From a candidate division TA06 bacterium (GTDB lineage Bacteria; Edwardsbacteria; AC1; EtOH8): a stretch of DNA of 64,000 nt. The DNA lies in the NCBI GenBank assembly GCA_016235665.1, contig JACRJI010000016.1:186001-250000 (forward strand), given 5' to 3'. Position numbers and translations under genes: made by a program. The notes under the pieces were generated by a model. That model made no database searches, was not told where the DNA came from, and saw nothing but the letters and a program-made list of their open reading frames with translations. Every line of letters starts with the position of its first letter. Position 1 is the first letter of the stretch. Shown here piece by piece: positions 1-7,368 of the stretch.

Positions 1-714
1 CTACTTTTGGGGGCCTTTAGTTGCCCAAAATATAATATGGCCACAGAACACTAATTTAACAAGATTTGTTTTTTTTACGTCCCACTTACGTAGCCAACTT
101 AAATTATCTATCAACCGATTTAACGGTGATTCATTGTCGAACCAACGATCAAATAACTTTGGTCTATTCAACCCCCGTCTAATGATCAATGTTAAACCAT
201 CAATGCCTGGACGTATTTCCTTCAGCACTAATCCTTCTTGATTGAACAATTTGCACACCCCGTATATTGTGAAATTAAATATACTAAAGGAATGGAAAGG
301 TTCAAGCTGTGAAACTGAACCAATTATATTACCACCTGGCTTTAGTATTCTAATAATCTCTTTTACTAATTCATTTGGATGTTCAACGTGCTCAAATACC
401 TGCCTAGTATAAATAACATCAACAGAATTATCGTTCATTGGAATATTTGTACCGTCGTAAGTCATTATATTTTTGCTTTCATTGACTCTCTCCCTCACTT
501 CTGGTGAATCTTCAATATCAATCCCTATCCAAATAATGTTGGGGTTGATATTTTTGAATATTTTCTCTGTTTCACCCCGGCCACACCCTAAATCTAAAAC
601 ATTGCTTCCTGGTTTTAATTTCTTCAATATTTTATCGATAAAACGTACAACTGATACTTGCTTGGCATGGTCATTTGTTAAGAATTTATCGAAATATAAT
701 TCCTGTTCACCCAT
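1..714 (-). CDS. class I SAM-dependent methyltransferase
   Basis: Complete 237-residue reading frame; the stop is the first three bases of the window. Motif I (VLDLGCGRGE, residues 39-48) and the later FEHVEHP segment (about 108-114) are typical of small-molecule methyltransferases of the UbiE/Methyltransf_11 type. It is the last visible gene of the polysaccharide locus and starts one base after the upstream glycosyltransferase ends, so it is probably co-translated with it. Inference: it methylates a sugar or a glycan terminus, possibly as a chain-capping step; the substrate cannot be read from the sequence. Base composition is AT-rich, like the next four genes and unlike the 5-12 kb part of the locus. 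Confidence 0.85.
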   Translation of the reverse strand: MGEQELYFDKFLTNDHAKQVSVVRFIDKILKKLKPGSNVLDLGCGRGETEKIFKNINPNIIWIGIDIEDSPEVRERVNESKNIMTYDGTNIPMNDNSVDVIYTRQVFEHVEHPNELVKEIIRILKPGGNIIGSVSQLEPFHSFSIFNFTIYGVCKLFNQEGLVLKEIRPGIDGLTLIIRRGLNRPKLFDRWFDNESPLNRLIDNLSWLRKWDVKKTNLVKLVFCGHIIFWATKGPQK

Positions 715-715
715 T

Positions 716-1843
716 TCAATTACCCATCGTATTTATGGTTTTTAAATACATTTCAAGTTTTTTAGAGATTGCTGTCCATGTAAATATATTATTTACCCTT
801 ATCTGACCGGCGTTTCCCATTCGATCTCGCAATGCTTTATCTTCTGTTAGTCTTAGCATAGCCTTAGAAAGTTGCTTAATATTGTTTGGTTCTATTAAAA
901 TTCCTGTAACGCCGTCTTCTATAGCATCTGGCACACCACCTTGCTGGGTTCCTATAACAGCTTTGCCGCAAGCATTGGCTTCCAGATAAACTATTCCAAA
1001 GGTCTCAACATCCCTGCCTACAATTTTTGAAGGTAAAACAAAATAACTGCATTGCTTCATCTCGGTATAAACCTCATTTGCCGACTTAGCACCGGTAAAG
1101 ATAATTTTATCCGAACACTTCAATCTCAAAGCTAAAGTCTCAAGATTCTCTCTTTCTGGTCCGTCACCAACTATCTTTAAAATCGCTTTGGGATGTATGG
1201 CCGCCACTAAAGCAAATGCATTTATTAAATCGTCAATACCCTTCTTGGGTACCAGCCTCCCGGCCGTCAATACAACAGTATAGGCTTCAGTGTTGCATGT
1301 GATATCCAATTTGTGTTGGCTAATTCGATCCGGCCACACACCGGGGTTTAGTATTTTTGTTTTTAATACTACCTTTGGATATTTTTGTACCACCTTGTCT
1401 TTTGTATAATTGCTGTTTGCCAATATAAGATCGGCATTTCTAAACAAACAATCAAGATAATATTTATCTAAATCACAGGACACTGCGTAATCCAGGTCAT
1501 TTCCATGTGTAAGAACCGCCAAGTGAGTCAAATTGAATTTTCGTGCAAGTGTTCCCCCTGCACTTAGGGTGCTAACTGCATGGCCGTATAATAAAACATC
1601 AATTTTATTTGTTAAACATAGATAAAAAGTAACTATACATGGCCAAAGATTAGACATCCTCTTTGTCCTTTTATACCGTATTACCCTGTATGGCAGGCTG
1701 GCATCATTTTTACCAGCCATATCAGGGGCTAATACCCAAACCCTATGGCCTGCCAGTGCCATGCTTTCGGCTATCCCATCAATAAAAATAGAAACCCCGC
1801 CGATATTAGGCAAATAATCACCTGCAATTAATAATAATTTCAT
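716..1843 (-). CDS. family 4 (GT-B) glycosyltransferase
   Basis: 375 residues with the two-Rossmann GT-B layout. The N-terminal glycine-rich loop (GGVSIF, about 15-20), TAGRLVPKKG (about 193-202) and the EX7E pair E280/E288 within ETFGIVYLE identify a GT4 retaining transferase. The chain ends one base before the downstream methyltransferase starts, and its own ATG overlaps the stop of the tiny membrane gene upstream (ATGA). It probably adds one sugar of the repeat unit on the cytoplasmic face of the inner membrane. Donor and acceptor are unknown. Confidence 0.88.
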   Translation of the reverse strand: MKLLLIAGDYLPNIGGVSIFIDGIAESMALAGHRVWVLAPDMAGKNDASLPYRVIRYKRTKRMSNLWPCIVTFYLCLTNKIDVLLYGHAVSTLSAGGTLARKFNLTHLAVLTHGNDLDYAVSCDLDKYYLDCLFRNADLILANSNYTKDKVVQKYPKVVLKTKILNPGVWPDRISQHKLDITCNTEAYTVVLTAGRLVPKKGIDDLINAFALVAAIHPKAILKIVGDGPERENLETLALRLKCSDKIIFTGAKSANEVYTEMKQCSYFVLPSKIVGRDVETFGIVYLEANACGKAVIGTQQGGVPDAIEDGVTGILIEPNNIKQLSKAMLRLTEDKALRDRMGNAGQIRVNNIFTWTAISKKLEMYLKTINTMGN

Positions 1844-1986
1844 TGTTTATGCTTATTAAATATTCCACCTATCAATACAAACATTAGCACTATGAACTGC
1901 AACAAGGCTACTGCCTGATAGATTGAACCACCCTTGACAATAACATAGCCAAGCAAAACCATCAATATAAATATTAAATAAATCAT
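1840..1986 (-). CDS. small two-helix membrane protein (48 aa)
   Basis: A 48-codon frame fills the gap between the Wzy-like gene and the GT4 gene almost exactly. It starts one base after the upstream stop (1988-1990), and its TGA overlaps the GT4 ATG. The peptide begins MIYLIFILMVLLGYVIV, continues through a short polar turn (KGGSIYQ) into a second hydrophobic stretch (about 24-41), and ends in a basic tail (NKHKQ). The tight packing on both sides and the membrane-like composition argue that it is translated. No strong Shine-Dalgarno is seen, so it may rely on coupling. I recognise no family; an accessory subunit of the polymerase or flippase is only a guess. Confidence 0.6.
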   Translation of the reverse strand: MIYLIFILMVLLGYVIVKGGSIYQAVALLQFIVLMFVLIGGIFNKHKQ

Positions 1987-1987
1987 T

Positions 1988-3280
1988 TCAATTGTCTTTT
2001 GTAATATTGATTGATAAACCCAACAAAACCCAATATAGTTCCCTCAGTTGATTATAATTAAAAGTGTAGTCAAAAAGGCTTTGCAACAGAAACCAACTTA
2101 AGGCAACAATACAACCCAAGGAAACAGCTTTTTTATGTTTATCCTTTTGTTTTTTATATGCTTTTATTATTACAAATAGCCAGACAGTATTCAACAGAAC
2201 AAACACCAATACAGGGAAGATTCCATAAGACCAAGCTTCCTGTAAGAATAGATTGTGGGCATGTATTGCAGTAGGTCCCTGACTGTAACCCCTGACCAGC
2301 AATGAATAATTATAGCCCTGGCCAAACCAGATATTTTCTATTATTTTAGAATAATAAGTTTGATAAATAGCCCAACGTGAAAATTCTTGTACTGGCGTTT
2401 GGGTAAACACTAAAATATGTTGTTTAGTGCCATAGGGTAAAGCCCACATTACTAATGTAATTACTAAAACGCTGAAAATCGTAATATAAAACACCTGGGT
2501 TTTATTTGACCGTTTGAAAAATACAATTAAAAGAAATATTGCTAGTATTCCTACGGCCATAATACCAGCTCGGGATTGAGACAGGATAATGTTGATTATC
2601 GCAAACGCTAGAATTACTGCCCAATGCCATTTGTTTTTTTCGTCTTCAGCCAACAGCAATATTACTGCAAAAGATGATATCACGCCCAGATATACGCAGT
2701 AAGGATTGGCGTAAAAAAACGGACCTATAGACCGAGCCAAACCGCCGGCTGCCACCGGCTGCCAGTACCAACCTCCCATCTTAGATGCATACTGGGCGTA
2801 GTCTCCGTAAATCAACCCACCAATTTTACTGCTGATAAGTGACGATGTCCAACCAGAGCCCAAGACAACCTGAGTCAACCCCAGCAAAGTTGAAACAACC
2901 GATACATATAATAATAATTTTAACATGAAAAAGGCTTGGTCGTAATTATCGGCTGCATATAACCCTGCCAAGTAAAACATCAAACTGCTTAGCAGAACCA
3001 AATAATCAGCTAGGGTTAAAGCAGGTTCCGGGGAGGTGAAAAAACTGATGGCCCGGGCTAGCAGATAAAGTATAATAATAATATTGTACGGTGTATATTT
3101 GGGCCATGCATTTATTGTTTTTAAATTGGTAAGCAAATAAAACAATACCGCCAGGTTTGCCAACACTTCAGCCAATGTAATGCTTAAACCTGTAATACCC
3201 CTGAGATATCCTTGAAAGGGGATTACAACAACCAGAGAGATAGCGCAGACATAACCGCATTTTTTAAAAAAGCTAAACAT
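1988..3280 (-). CDS. O-antigen polymerase/ligase-like membrane protein (Wzy/WaaL family)
   Basis: 430 residues, strongly hydrophobic, with about ten to twelve membrane spans and a large periplasmic loop rich in aromatic residues before the last helices. A central SQSRAGIMAVG-type segment and the following hydrophilic loop are typical of the O-antigen ligase/polymerase superfamily (Wzy_C). The enzyme would polymerise undecaprenyl-linked repeat units or ligate glycan to lipid A core in the periplasm; sequence alone does not separate these roles. Its start overlaps the end of the flippase by 8 nt. It is the last of three such proteins in this locus. Confidence 0.8.
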   Translation of the reverse strand: MFSFFKKCGYVCAISLVVVIPFQGYLRGITGLSITLAEVLANLAVLFYLLTNLKTINAWPKYTPYNIIIILYLLARAISFFTSPEPALTLADYLVLLSSLMFYLAGLYAADNYDQAFFMLKLLLYVSVVSTLLGLTQVVLGSGWTSSLISSKIGGLIYGDYAQYASKMGGWYWQPVAAGGLARSIGPFFYANPYCVYLGVISSFAVILLLAEDEKNKWHWAVILAFAIINIILSQSRAGIMAVGILAIFLLIVFFKRSNKTQVFYITIFSVLVITLVMWALPYGTKQHILVFTQTPVQEFSRWAIYQTYYSKIIENIWFGQGYNYSLLVRGYSQGPTAIHAHNLFLQEAWSYGIFPVLVFVLLNTVWLFVIIKAYKKQKDKHKKAVSLGCIVALSWFLLQSLFDYTFNYNQLRELYWVLLGLSINITKDN

Positions 3281-4616
3281 GTTTGATCGTTTTTTGAGTG
3301 TGCGTCATATTACGAGTCAACAATAACGTCCACGCTATATGCAATAAATATGCAAACAGGTAAGCATACGACAGCCCCAAAGCACCCTTTTCCTTAAAGA
3401 TAAAGAATATACCTATTAGAGTTAATCCTGTTATGCCATTTAAAATAAAACCCAGCCACATTTTACCTGAAGCTGCTATGGTATGCCCCAATGGCATCTG
3501 TACCGTTACAAAAACCGCTGATATTGCAAGTATTAATAAAGTGGTGTTGCCGCCTGCAAAAGATTTCCCGTAACTTTGCATTATTATGTTTTTACCAAAT
3601 ACAATTATAATGGCGGTGGGAACAACCACGGCCAGATTGATCGCTAAATTTATAAGGATCAAATGCCTGACGCTTTTTTTATCGCCCGTTCCGTATTTAT
3701 CCGAAAGAATTGGAGTAACAGTTTGGCCCACCCAGCGGGGAAATATCAACAAAGAATTACGCCATTGATTGGCCGCGTTGAACAGGCCCAGTTCCGCATA
3801 GCCTCCTATGGTATTGACCATAATTGCGTTTATTACCCATTGGATCGGGCTTATCATAATATTGGAAAGCAATGAAGGCAAAGAAAATTTCCATAATACG
3901 CCGATCTCTTTTTGCCAGTCATTGTAATCTGTTTTAATCCCGGACAACTTTTGTATGTTCCCCAGCGACACATAATTAATCGCACAACTTATACTACTTG
4001 AGACAACAAAACCTGCGATGGCTCCCTTAAGTCCCCACAGGTATGTCCCCACCAAAACAATAATAAAGTTCGCCACCGAAACAATGGTGCTGTTCCTGGC
4101 TATCACTTTAAAGGCTTCAAACCCGGTTAAAGCACCATATTGGGCCCCTGCCAGGGTGCTGAAAAACAACAGCCCGCAACTTAGTTTAATTTCCCCTGAA
4201 AGATGAGGCGCATTAATGATATTTCGTGTAATATAATTTGAGAAAAGCAATAAAATAAAAGTTGCAATGAGGCCGGTACCGATTGCCAAAATGTTGGTTA
4301 AACCGATCACTCTGCCTGCTTTTTCGGCATCCTTGTTTTTGAATTCAGAGATATATTTAGTTGCTGTTATCCCTAATCCAAACCCGGCAAATATGCCGAA
4401 TATCTCCACGGTGCTGCGGATCATGGCCAACTCGCCAAACCCTGTTCGGCCCAGCATTCTGGCATTTAATATGGACAATACAATAGCCAATACCGCTACA
4501 ACAATATTGCCGACTACGGTCCAGAACATACCTTTGGCAAATCTGTACCTAAGTGTATCGTAGGGTAATTTATCGTTTATATATTTTAATAGTTCTTTTG
4601 GTAAAATACGTTGCAT
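3273..4616 (-). CDS. polysaccharide flippase (Wzx/MATE-like)
   Basis: About 447 residues from the chosen ATG, with 12-14 hydrophobic segments and the polysaccharide-synthase family N-terminus (FAKGMFWTVVGNIVVAVLAI). It moves lipid-linked oligosaccharide across the inner membrane. The frame stays open to 4757, but a well-supported small gene occupies 4639-4830, so the longer N-terminus would be translated through another gene in a second frame. The ATG at 4616, 22 nt after that gene's stop, is therefore preferred although it lacks a clear Shine-Dalgarno; an ATG at 4664 is the alternative. A second flippase lies at 18285-19610. Confidence 0.82.
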   Translation of the reverse strand: MQRILPKELLKYINDKLPYDTLRYRFAKGMFWTVVGNIVVAVLAIVLSILNARMLGRTGFGELAMIRSTVEIFGIFAGFGLGITATKYISEFKNKDAEKAGRVIGLTNILAIGTGLIATFILLLFSNYITRNIINAPHLSGEIKLSCGLLFFSTLAGAQYGALTGFEAFKVIARNSTIVSVANFIIVLVGTYLWGLKGAIAGFVVSSSISCAINYVSLGNIQKLSGIKTDYNDWQKEIGVLWKFSLPSLLSNIMISPIQWVINAIMVNTIGGYAELGLFNAANQWRNSLLIFPRWVGQTVTPILSDKYGTGDKKSVRHLILINLAINLAVVVPTAIIIVFGKNIIMQSYGKSFAGGNTTLLILAISAVFVTVQMPLGHTIAASGKMWLGFILNGITGLTLIGIFFIFKEKGALGLSYAYLFAYLLHIAWTLLLTRNMTHTQKTIKHV

Positions 4617-4638
4617 ATATTTTATTGCAGTTATTGCT

Positions 4639-4830
4639 TTACTTCTTGCAGCAATCTCCCCCATACACCCCAGCCGCAATTGCCCCCAGCAAAAACACCA
4701 TGGCCAGCTGTACCCAGGAACTGGGCACCGTCCCCAGAATGTGTCCGGATATGACATGCAGTTTCATCAGGATCCCCACCAGCAGGCTCAACCCCGCCAG
4801 CACCATCAGGCACAACATGGTCTTCTTCAT
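4639..4830 (-). CDS. small membrane protein (63 aa), unknown function
   Basis: 63 residues: a basic start (MKKTM), a hydrophobic segment about 4-22, a loop, a second hydrophobic segment about 42-56, and a cysteine-lysine tail (GDCCKK). A strong Shine-Dalgarno (GGAGG, about 7-9 nt upstream of the ATG) fixes the start, better than that of most genes here. Two membrane helices, or a cleaved leader followed by one helix, are both possible. It sits between galE and the flippase and is preceded by a heptamer-repeat tract that begins directly upstream of its ribosome site. Family not recognised. Confidence 0.7.
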   Translation of the reverse strand: MKKTMLCLMVLAGLSLLVGILMKLHVISGHILGTVPSSWVQLAMVFLLGAIAAGVYGGDCCKK

Positions 4831-4895
4831 CTTCTTCCCTCCGTTTACCGTTTAGAGTTTCCCGTTTAAAGTTAACCAGTTTATAGTTTTCTGTC
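4831..4895 (-). repeat. heptamer-periodic tract A
   Basis: On the plus strand a GTT anchor recurs at 4843, 4850, 4857, 4864, 4871, then (after one 8-nt step) 4879 and 4886; a weaker GTC follows at 4893. On the transcribed minus strand this reads as AAAC every 7 nt, with the other bases changing from unit to unit. The last unit abuts the GGAGG ribosome site of the 63-residue protein. Confidence 0.8.
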
Positions 4896-4963
4896 TCTAT
4901 ATTCTGACTTCACTTTTTTACTCTTATCTGTTAGGCCGAACTAAATCGAAGCCGTGCCGAAGG

Positions 4964-5022
4964 ACTGTTTATCGTTTGAAGTTTCCCGTTAATTGTTCCC
5001 AGTCAATTGTTAACTGTTCTTG
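4964..5022 (-). repeat. heptamer-periodic tract B overlapping the galE 3' end
   Basis: Plus-strand GTT (once GTC) occurs at 4967, 4974, 4981, 4988, 4995, 5002, 5009 and 5016: eight units with exact 7-nt spacing. The four following bases differ in every unit (TATC, TGAA, TCCC, AATT and so on). The galE stop codon (5010-5012) lies inside the tract, so the last residues of GalE are encoded by it. Confidence 0.85.
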
Positions 5023-5984
5023 GAATGCCATTCCCAGGCCGTCCTCACTATCTCCTCCAGACCTGTGTACTTTGGCTTCCAGCCCAGCGTCTTCCTGGCC
5101 TTCACCGAAGAGGCCACTAATCGCGGTGGATCGCCTTCCCTTCGGGGGGCCGCCTTGGCCTTGATCTCCCGTCCGGAGACCTTCCGTGCCGTCCCTATGA
5201 CTTCCTTGACCGAAAATCCGTTCCCGTTTCCCAGGTTAAAGCAGTCGCTTTTGCCTCCGCCGCTCAGGTGCTCCAGGGCCAGCAGGTGGGCTAAAGCCAG
5301 GTCGTCTACGTGGACATAGTCCCTCAGGCAGGTACCGTCCGGAGTGTCGTAATCGGTGCCAAATATCTTGACCTCTGGGATCTTTCCCAAAGCGGCCAGC
5401 AGGGCTAATGGTATCAGATGGGTCTCCGGGGTATGATTTTCGCCGATTACGGCCCCTGGCGCTGCCCCGGCCGCGTTGAAGTAGCGCAGGGCCGCGTACC
5501 TTAAGCCGTATGCCCCCGAATAGTCGCTCAGTGCCTGCTCTATCATCAGCTTGGTCCGGCCATAGGGATTGATGGGGGCCAGCGGGTGATCCTCGTCCAG
5601 GGGATCCCGCACCGGGTTGCCGTAAACCGCTGCGCTGGAGGAAAAGACGATCTGCCTGGTCCCGGCCCGCAGCATGGCCTCTAGCAGGTTCAGGGTGTAA
5701 CTCACGTTATTCTTGTAATAGGTCTCGGGATCGGACATGCTCTCACCCACAGCAATGTACCCGGCAAAGTGCATCACAGCGTCAAACTTTTCGGTTTTCA
5801 ACAGTTGACTTAAGCCCTCACGGTCGGCCAGGTCCATCTGGATGAACCGGCCCCACCCGGCGAACTCGCGGTGACCGTGGACCAGGTTGTCCACTACCAA
5901 GGTGTCGTAGCCGCATTCGCTCAAAAGCTTGTTGGCATGCGAGCCTATGTAACCGCAACCGCCGGTGATCAATACTTTAGACAT
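5010..5984 (-). CDS. galE: UDP-glucose 4-epimerase
   Basis: 324 residues from the ATG at 5984. An extended SDR enzyme: GGCGYIGSH nucleotide loop at the N-terminus, SSAAVYG segment, and catalytic YxxxK (YGRTK). It interconverts UDP-Glc and UDP-Gal (or the N-acetyl forms) to supply the locus with precursors. The frame is open up to 6011, but those extra nine codons lie in heptamer tract C and overlap the wecB stop; family alignments begin at MSKVLITGG, so the later ATG is chosen. No good Shine-Dalgarno is present because the repeat occupies that position. The C-terminal tail is encoded by tract B. Confidence 0.93.
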   Translation of the reverse strand: MSKVLITGGCGYIGSHANKLLSECGYDTLVVDNLVHGHREFAGWGRFIQMDLADREGLSQLLKTEKFDAVMHFAGYIAVGESMSDPETYYKNNVSYTLNLLEAMLRAGTRQIVFSSSAAVYGNPVRDPLDEDHPLAPINPYGRTKLMIEQALSDYSGAYGLRYAALRYFNAAGAAPGAVIGENHTPETHLIPLALLAALGKIPEVKIFGTDYDTPDGTCLRDYVHVDDLALAHLLALEHLSGGGKSDCFNLGNGNGFSVKEVIGTARKVSGREIKAKAAPRREGDPPRLVASSVKARKTLGWKPKYTGLEEIVRTAWEWHSKNS

Positions 5985-6033
5985 GTATGCTGTATACTGT
6001 TTGGCGTTCACTGTTCATTGACAATTGTCTTGA
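5985..6033 (-). repeat. heptamer-periodic tract C between wecB and galE
   Basis: Plus-strand G anchors (GTA, GTA, GTT, GTT, GTT, GAC, GTC) fall at 5985, 5992, 5999, 6006, 6013, 6020 and 6027: seven units at exact 7-nt spacing. The tract covers the wecB stop (6008-6010) and ends against the galE ATG, so it forms the whole junction between the two genes. Confidence 0.85.
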
Positions 6034-7279
6034 CTATCCGCTCCGCCGCATGGCCGTCCCACCTGGGGATCGAAGTTTTGCGCTGTCTGCTGTATGCTGT
6101 AGGCTGTACGCTTTTGAATTTGCCCCAGGCTTTAAGTATCGCTCCGGGCTTCGTGCCGATGACCTTGTTCGTCCCCAGTTCCACCGTAACCGGGCGCTCG
6201 GTGTTGGGCCGCACCGTAAAGCAGGGCACCTTCAGAAAACTTGTTTCCTCCTGCACCCCGCCGGAATCGGTGAATACGCAGACCGCGTGTTGCTGCAGCG
6301 CTATAAAATCCAGGTATCCCAGCGGAAGAACTATCTTCAGCCTGTTTTTACTATTTCCAATTTCCGATTTCCCATTTTTTACCCTGAGCGGGGCCTGCGG
6401 TGAGCAATGCCGAACCGTCGAAGGACTGCCGTTTGTCTTTGTTTTCAGCCGTTCGAGAGTTCGTGGGTGGGCTGGGAATATTACCGTGGTTTCCTCGGCG
6501 ATCTGCTCAAATGCTTTTACGATGGGGCCCAAGACCTTGGGGTCGTCCACATTGGAGGGCCGGTGCAGTGTCAAAATCACGTAGGGCTGTATCCTGTCCC
6601 CTTTTACCAACCCCAGTTTGTTCAGGCATCTTTTATTTTTTATTTTTGGTATTTCAGTTTTAAGCGTATCGATCATCACATTCCCGGCGAAATGGATCTT
6701 AGTTTTGGGAATTCCCTCTTTCAGCAGATTCCCTAAAGCCTCGGGACAGCTGGTGAACAAAAGGTCCGAGATATGATCTGTCAGTACCCGGTTCAGCTCC
6801 TCGGGCATGGTCTGATCGTAACTGCGCAGGCCGGCCTCCACATGGGCCACCGGGTTACCGGACAGCTTGGCGGCCAGGGCGCAAGCCATGGTTCCCGTTA
6901 CATCGCCCACCACTATCACCAGGTCCGGTTTTTGGACGGCCAGCACTTTTTGGAACTTGGTAATGATCTCATCGGTCTGCCCGGCCGTGGTGCGGGCCTT
7001 GACGTTAAGGAAGATGTCCGGTTTGGGAATGTTCAGATCTTCAAAGAATACCTTGGACATCAGATAGTCGTAGTGCTGGCCGGTATGCAGCAACAGAATC
7101 CCGGGCCGTTTAGCTTTGGGCAAAGCCTTAAAGGCCTTAAGCAGCGGGGACACTTTGACGAAGTTGGGCCGGGCTCCGGCCACAATGATGATCTTTTTGT
7201 ACTTGATATTCACTCCGGACGCAGATTTTCGCAGATTAAGATGATTCAATTGCTTGTCAGGTGATACTTGCGAAACCAT
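6008..7279 (-). CDS. wecB: UDP-N-acetylglucosamine 2-epimerase (non-hydrolysing)
   Basis: 423 residues, longer than the roughly 360-380 usual for WecB. Family motifs: AGARPNF (34-40), HVEAGLRS (about 147-153), TLHR (about 237-240), TDSGGVQEE (337-345) and VRPNTERP (356-363). It makes UDP-ManNAc for the surface glycan. Three insertions coincide with heptamer tracts: residues about 207-218, about 278-314 (with a second repeat type next to it) and about 386-403. A decamer repeat lies in the N-terminal 25 residues, so the true start could be a GTG at 7213 rather than the ATG at 7279. All catalytic motifs survive, so I treat it as functional. Confidence 0.9.
   Translation of the reverse strand: MVSQVSPDKQLNHLNLRKSASGVNIKYKKIIIVAGARPNFVKVSPLLKAFKALPKAKRPGILLLHTGQHYDYLMSKVFFEDLNIPKPDIFLNVKARTTAGQTDEIITKFQKVLAVQKPDLVIVVGDVTGTMACALAAKLSGNPVAHVEAGLRSYDQTMPEELNRVLTDHISDLLFTSCPEALGNLLKEGIPKTKIHFAGNVMIDTLKTEIPKIKNKRCLNKLGLVKGDRIQPYVILTLHRPSNVDDPKVLGPIVKAFEQIAEETTVIFPAHPRTLERLKTKTNGSPSTVRHCSPQAPLRVKNGKSEIGNSKNRLKIVLPLGYLDFIALQQHAVCVFTDSGGVQEETSFLKVPCFTVRPNTERPVTVELGTNKVIGTKPGAILKAWGKFKSVQPTAYSRQRKTSIPRWDGHAAERIVKTIVNEQ
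6081..6116 (-). repeat. heptamer-periodic tract D inside wecB
   Basis: Plus-strand CTGT occurs four times with the G at 6085, 6092, 6099 and 6106, followed by one decayed unit. It encodes wecB residues about 386-403 (region QPTAYSRQRK), a segment absent from the family consensus between the VIGTKPGAI region and the WDGHAAERI region. Confidence 0.75.
6346..6380 (-). repeat. heptamer-periodic tract E inside wecB
   Basis: Plus-strand ATTT anchors at 6353, 6360, 6367 and 6374. Encodes wecB residues about 302-314 (NGKSEIGNSKN). Immediately next to it (6384-6425) lies a degenerate element ending GTCGAAGGACTG that resembles the REP-like sequences at 4938-4966 and 50855-50900, so the insertion here is composite. 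Confidence 0.75.
6631..6665 (-). repeat. heptamer-periodic tract F inside wecB
   Basis: Five units beginning TTT on the plus strand at 6631, 6638, 6645, 6652 and 6659; the first two are identical (TTTTATT). Encodes wecB residues about 207-218 (KTEIPKIKNKRC), between the GNVMIDTL segment and the strand leading to TLHR. Confidence 0.7.
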
Positions 7280-7364
7280 TGTATATGCTTTAGAGTTCTT
7301 TGGCGCCTTTAGCGGGAAGGTCCCGTAAGCACAAATATCCGCGTCGACCTGCGGGTATCCGCAT
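7206..7364 (-). repeat. decamer-like repeats around the wecB start
   Basis: Minus-strand CGCAGAT occurs twice 11 nt apart at about 7215-7240, within the first codons of wecB. A GCGGATA pair 20 nt apart lies at about 7338-7364, in the spacer before the aminotransferase stop. Both look like decayed 10-11 nt periodic repeats, distinct from the 7-nt family. No promoter or terminator was recognised between 7280 and 7368. Confidence 0.45.
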
Positions 7365-7368
7365 CCCG

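Noticed and set aside
4617-4757. N-terminal extension of the flippase
   Set aside because: It overlaps a small gene with a strong ribosome site, and the extension is cysteine- and tryptophan-rich, unlike flippase N-termini.
6008-7279. wecB as a pseudogene
   Set aside because: Despite three insertions the frame is unbroken and all catalytic motifs are present.
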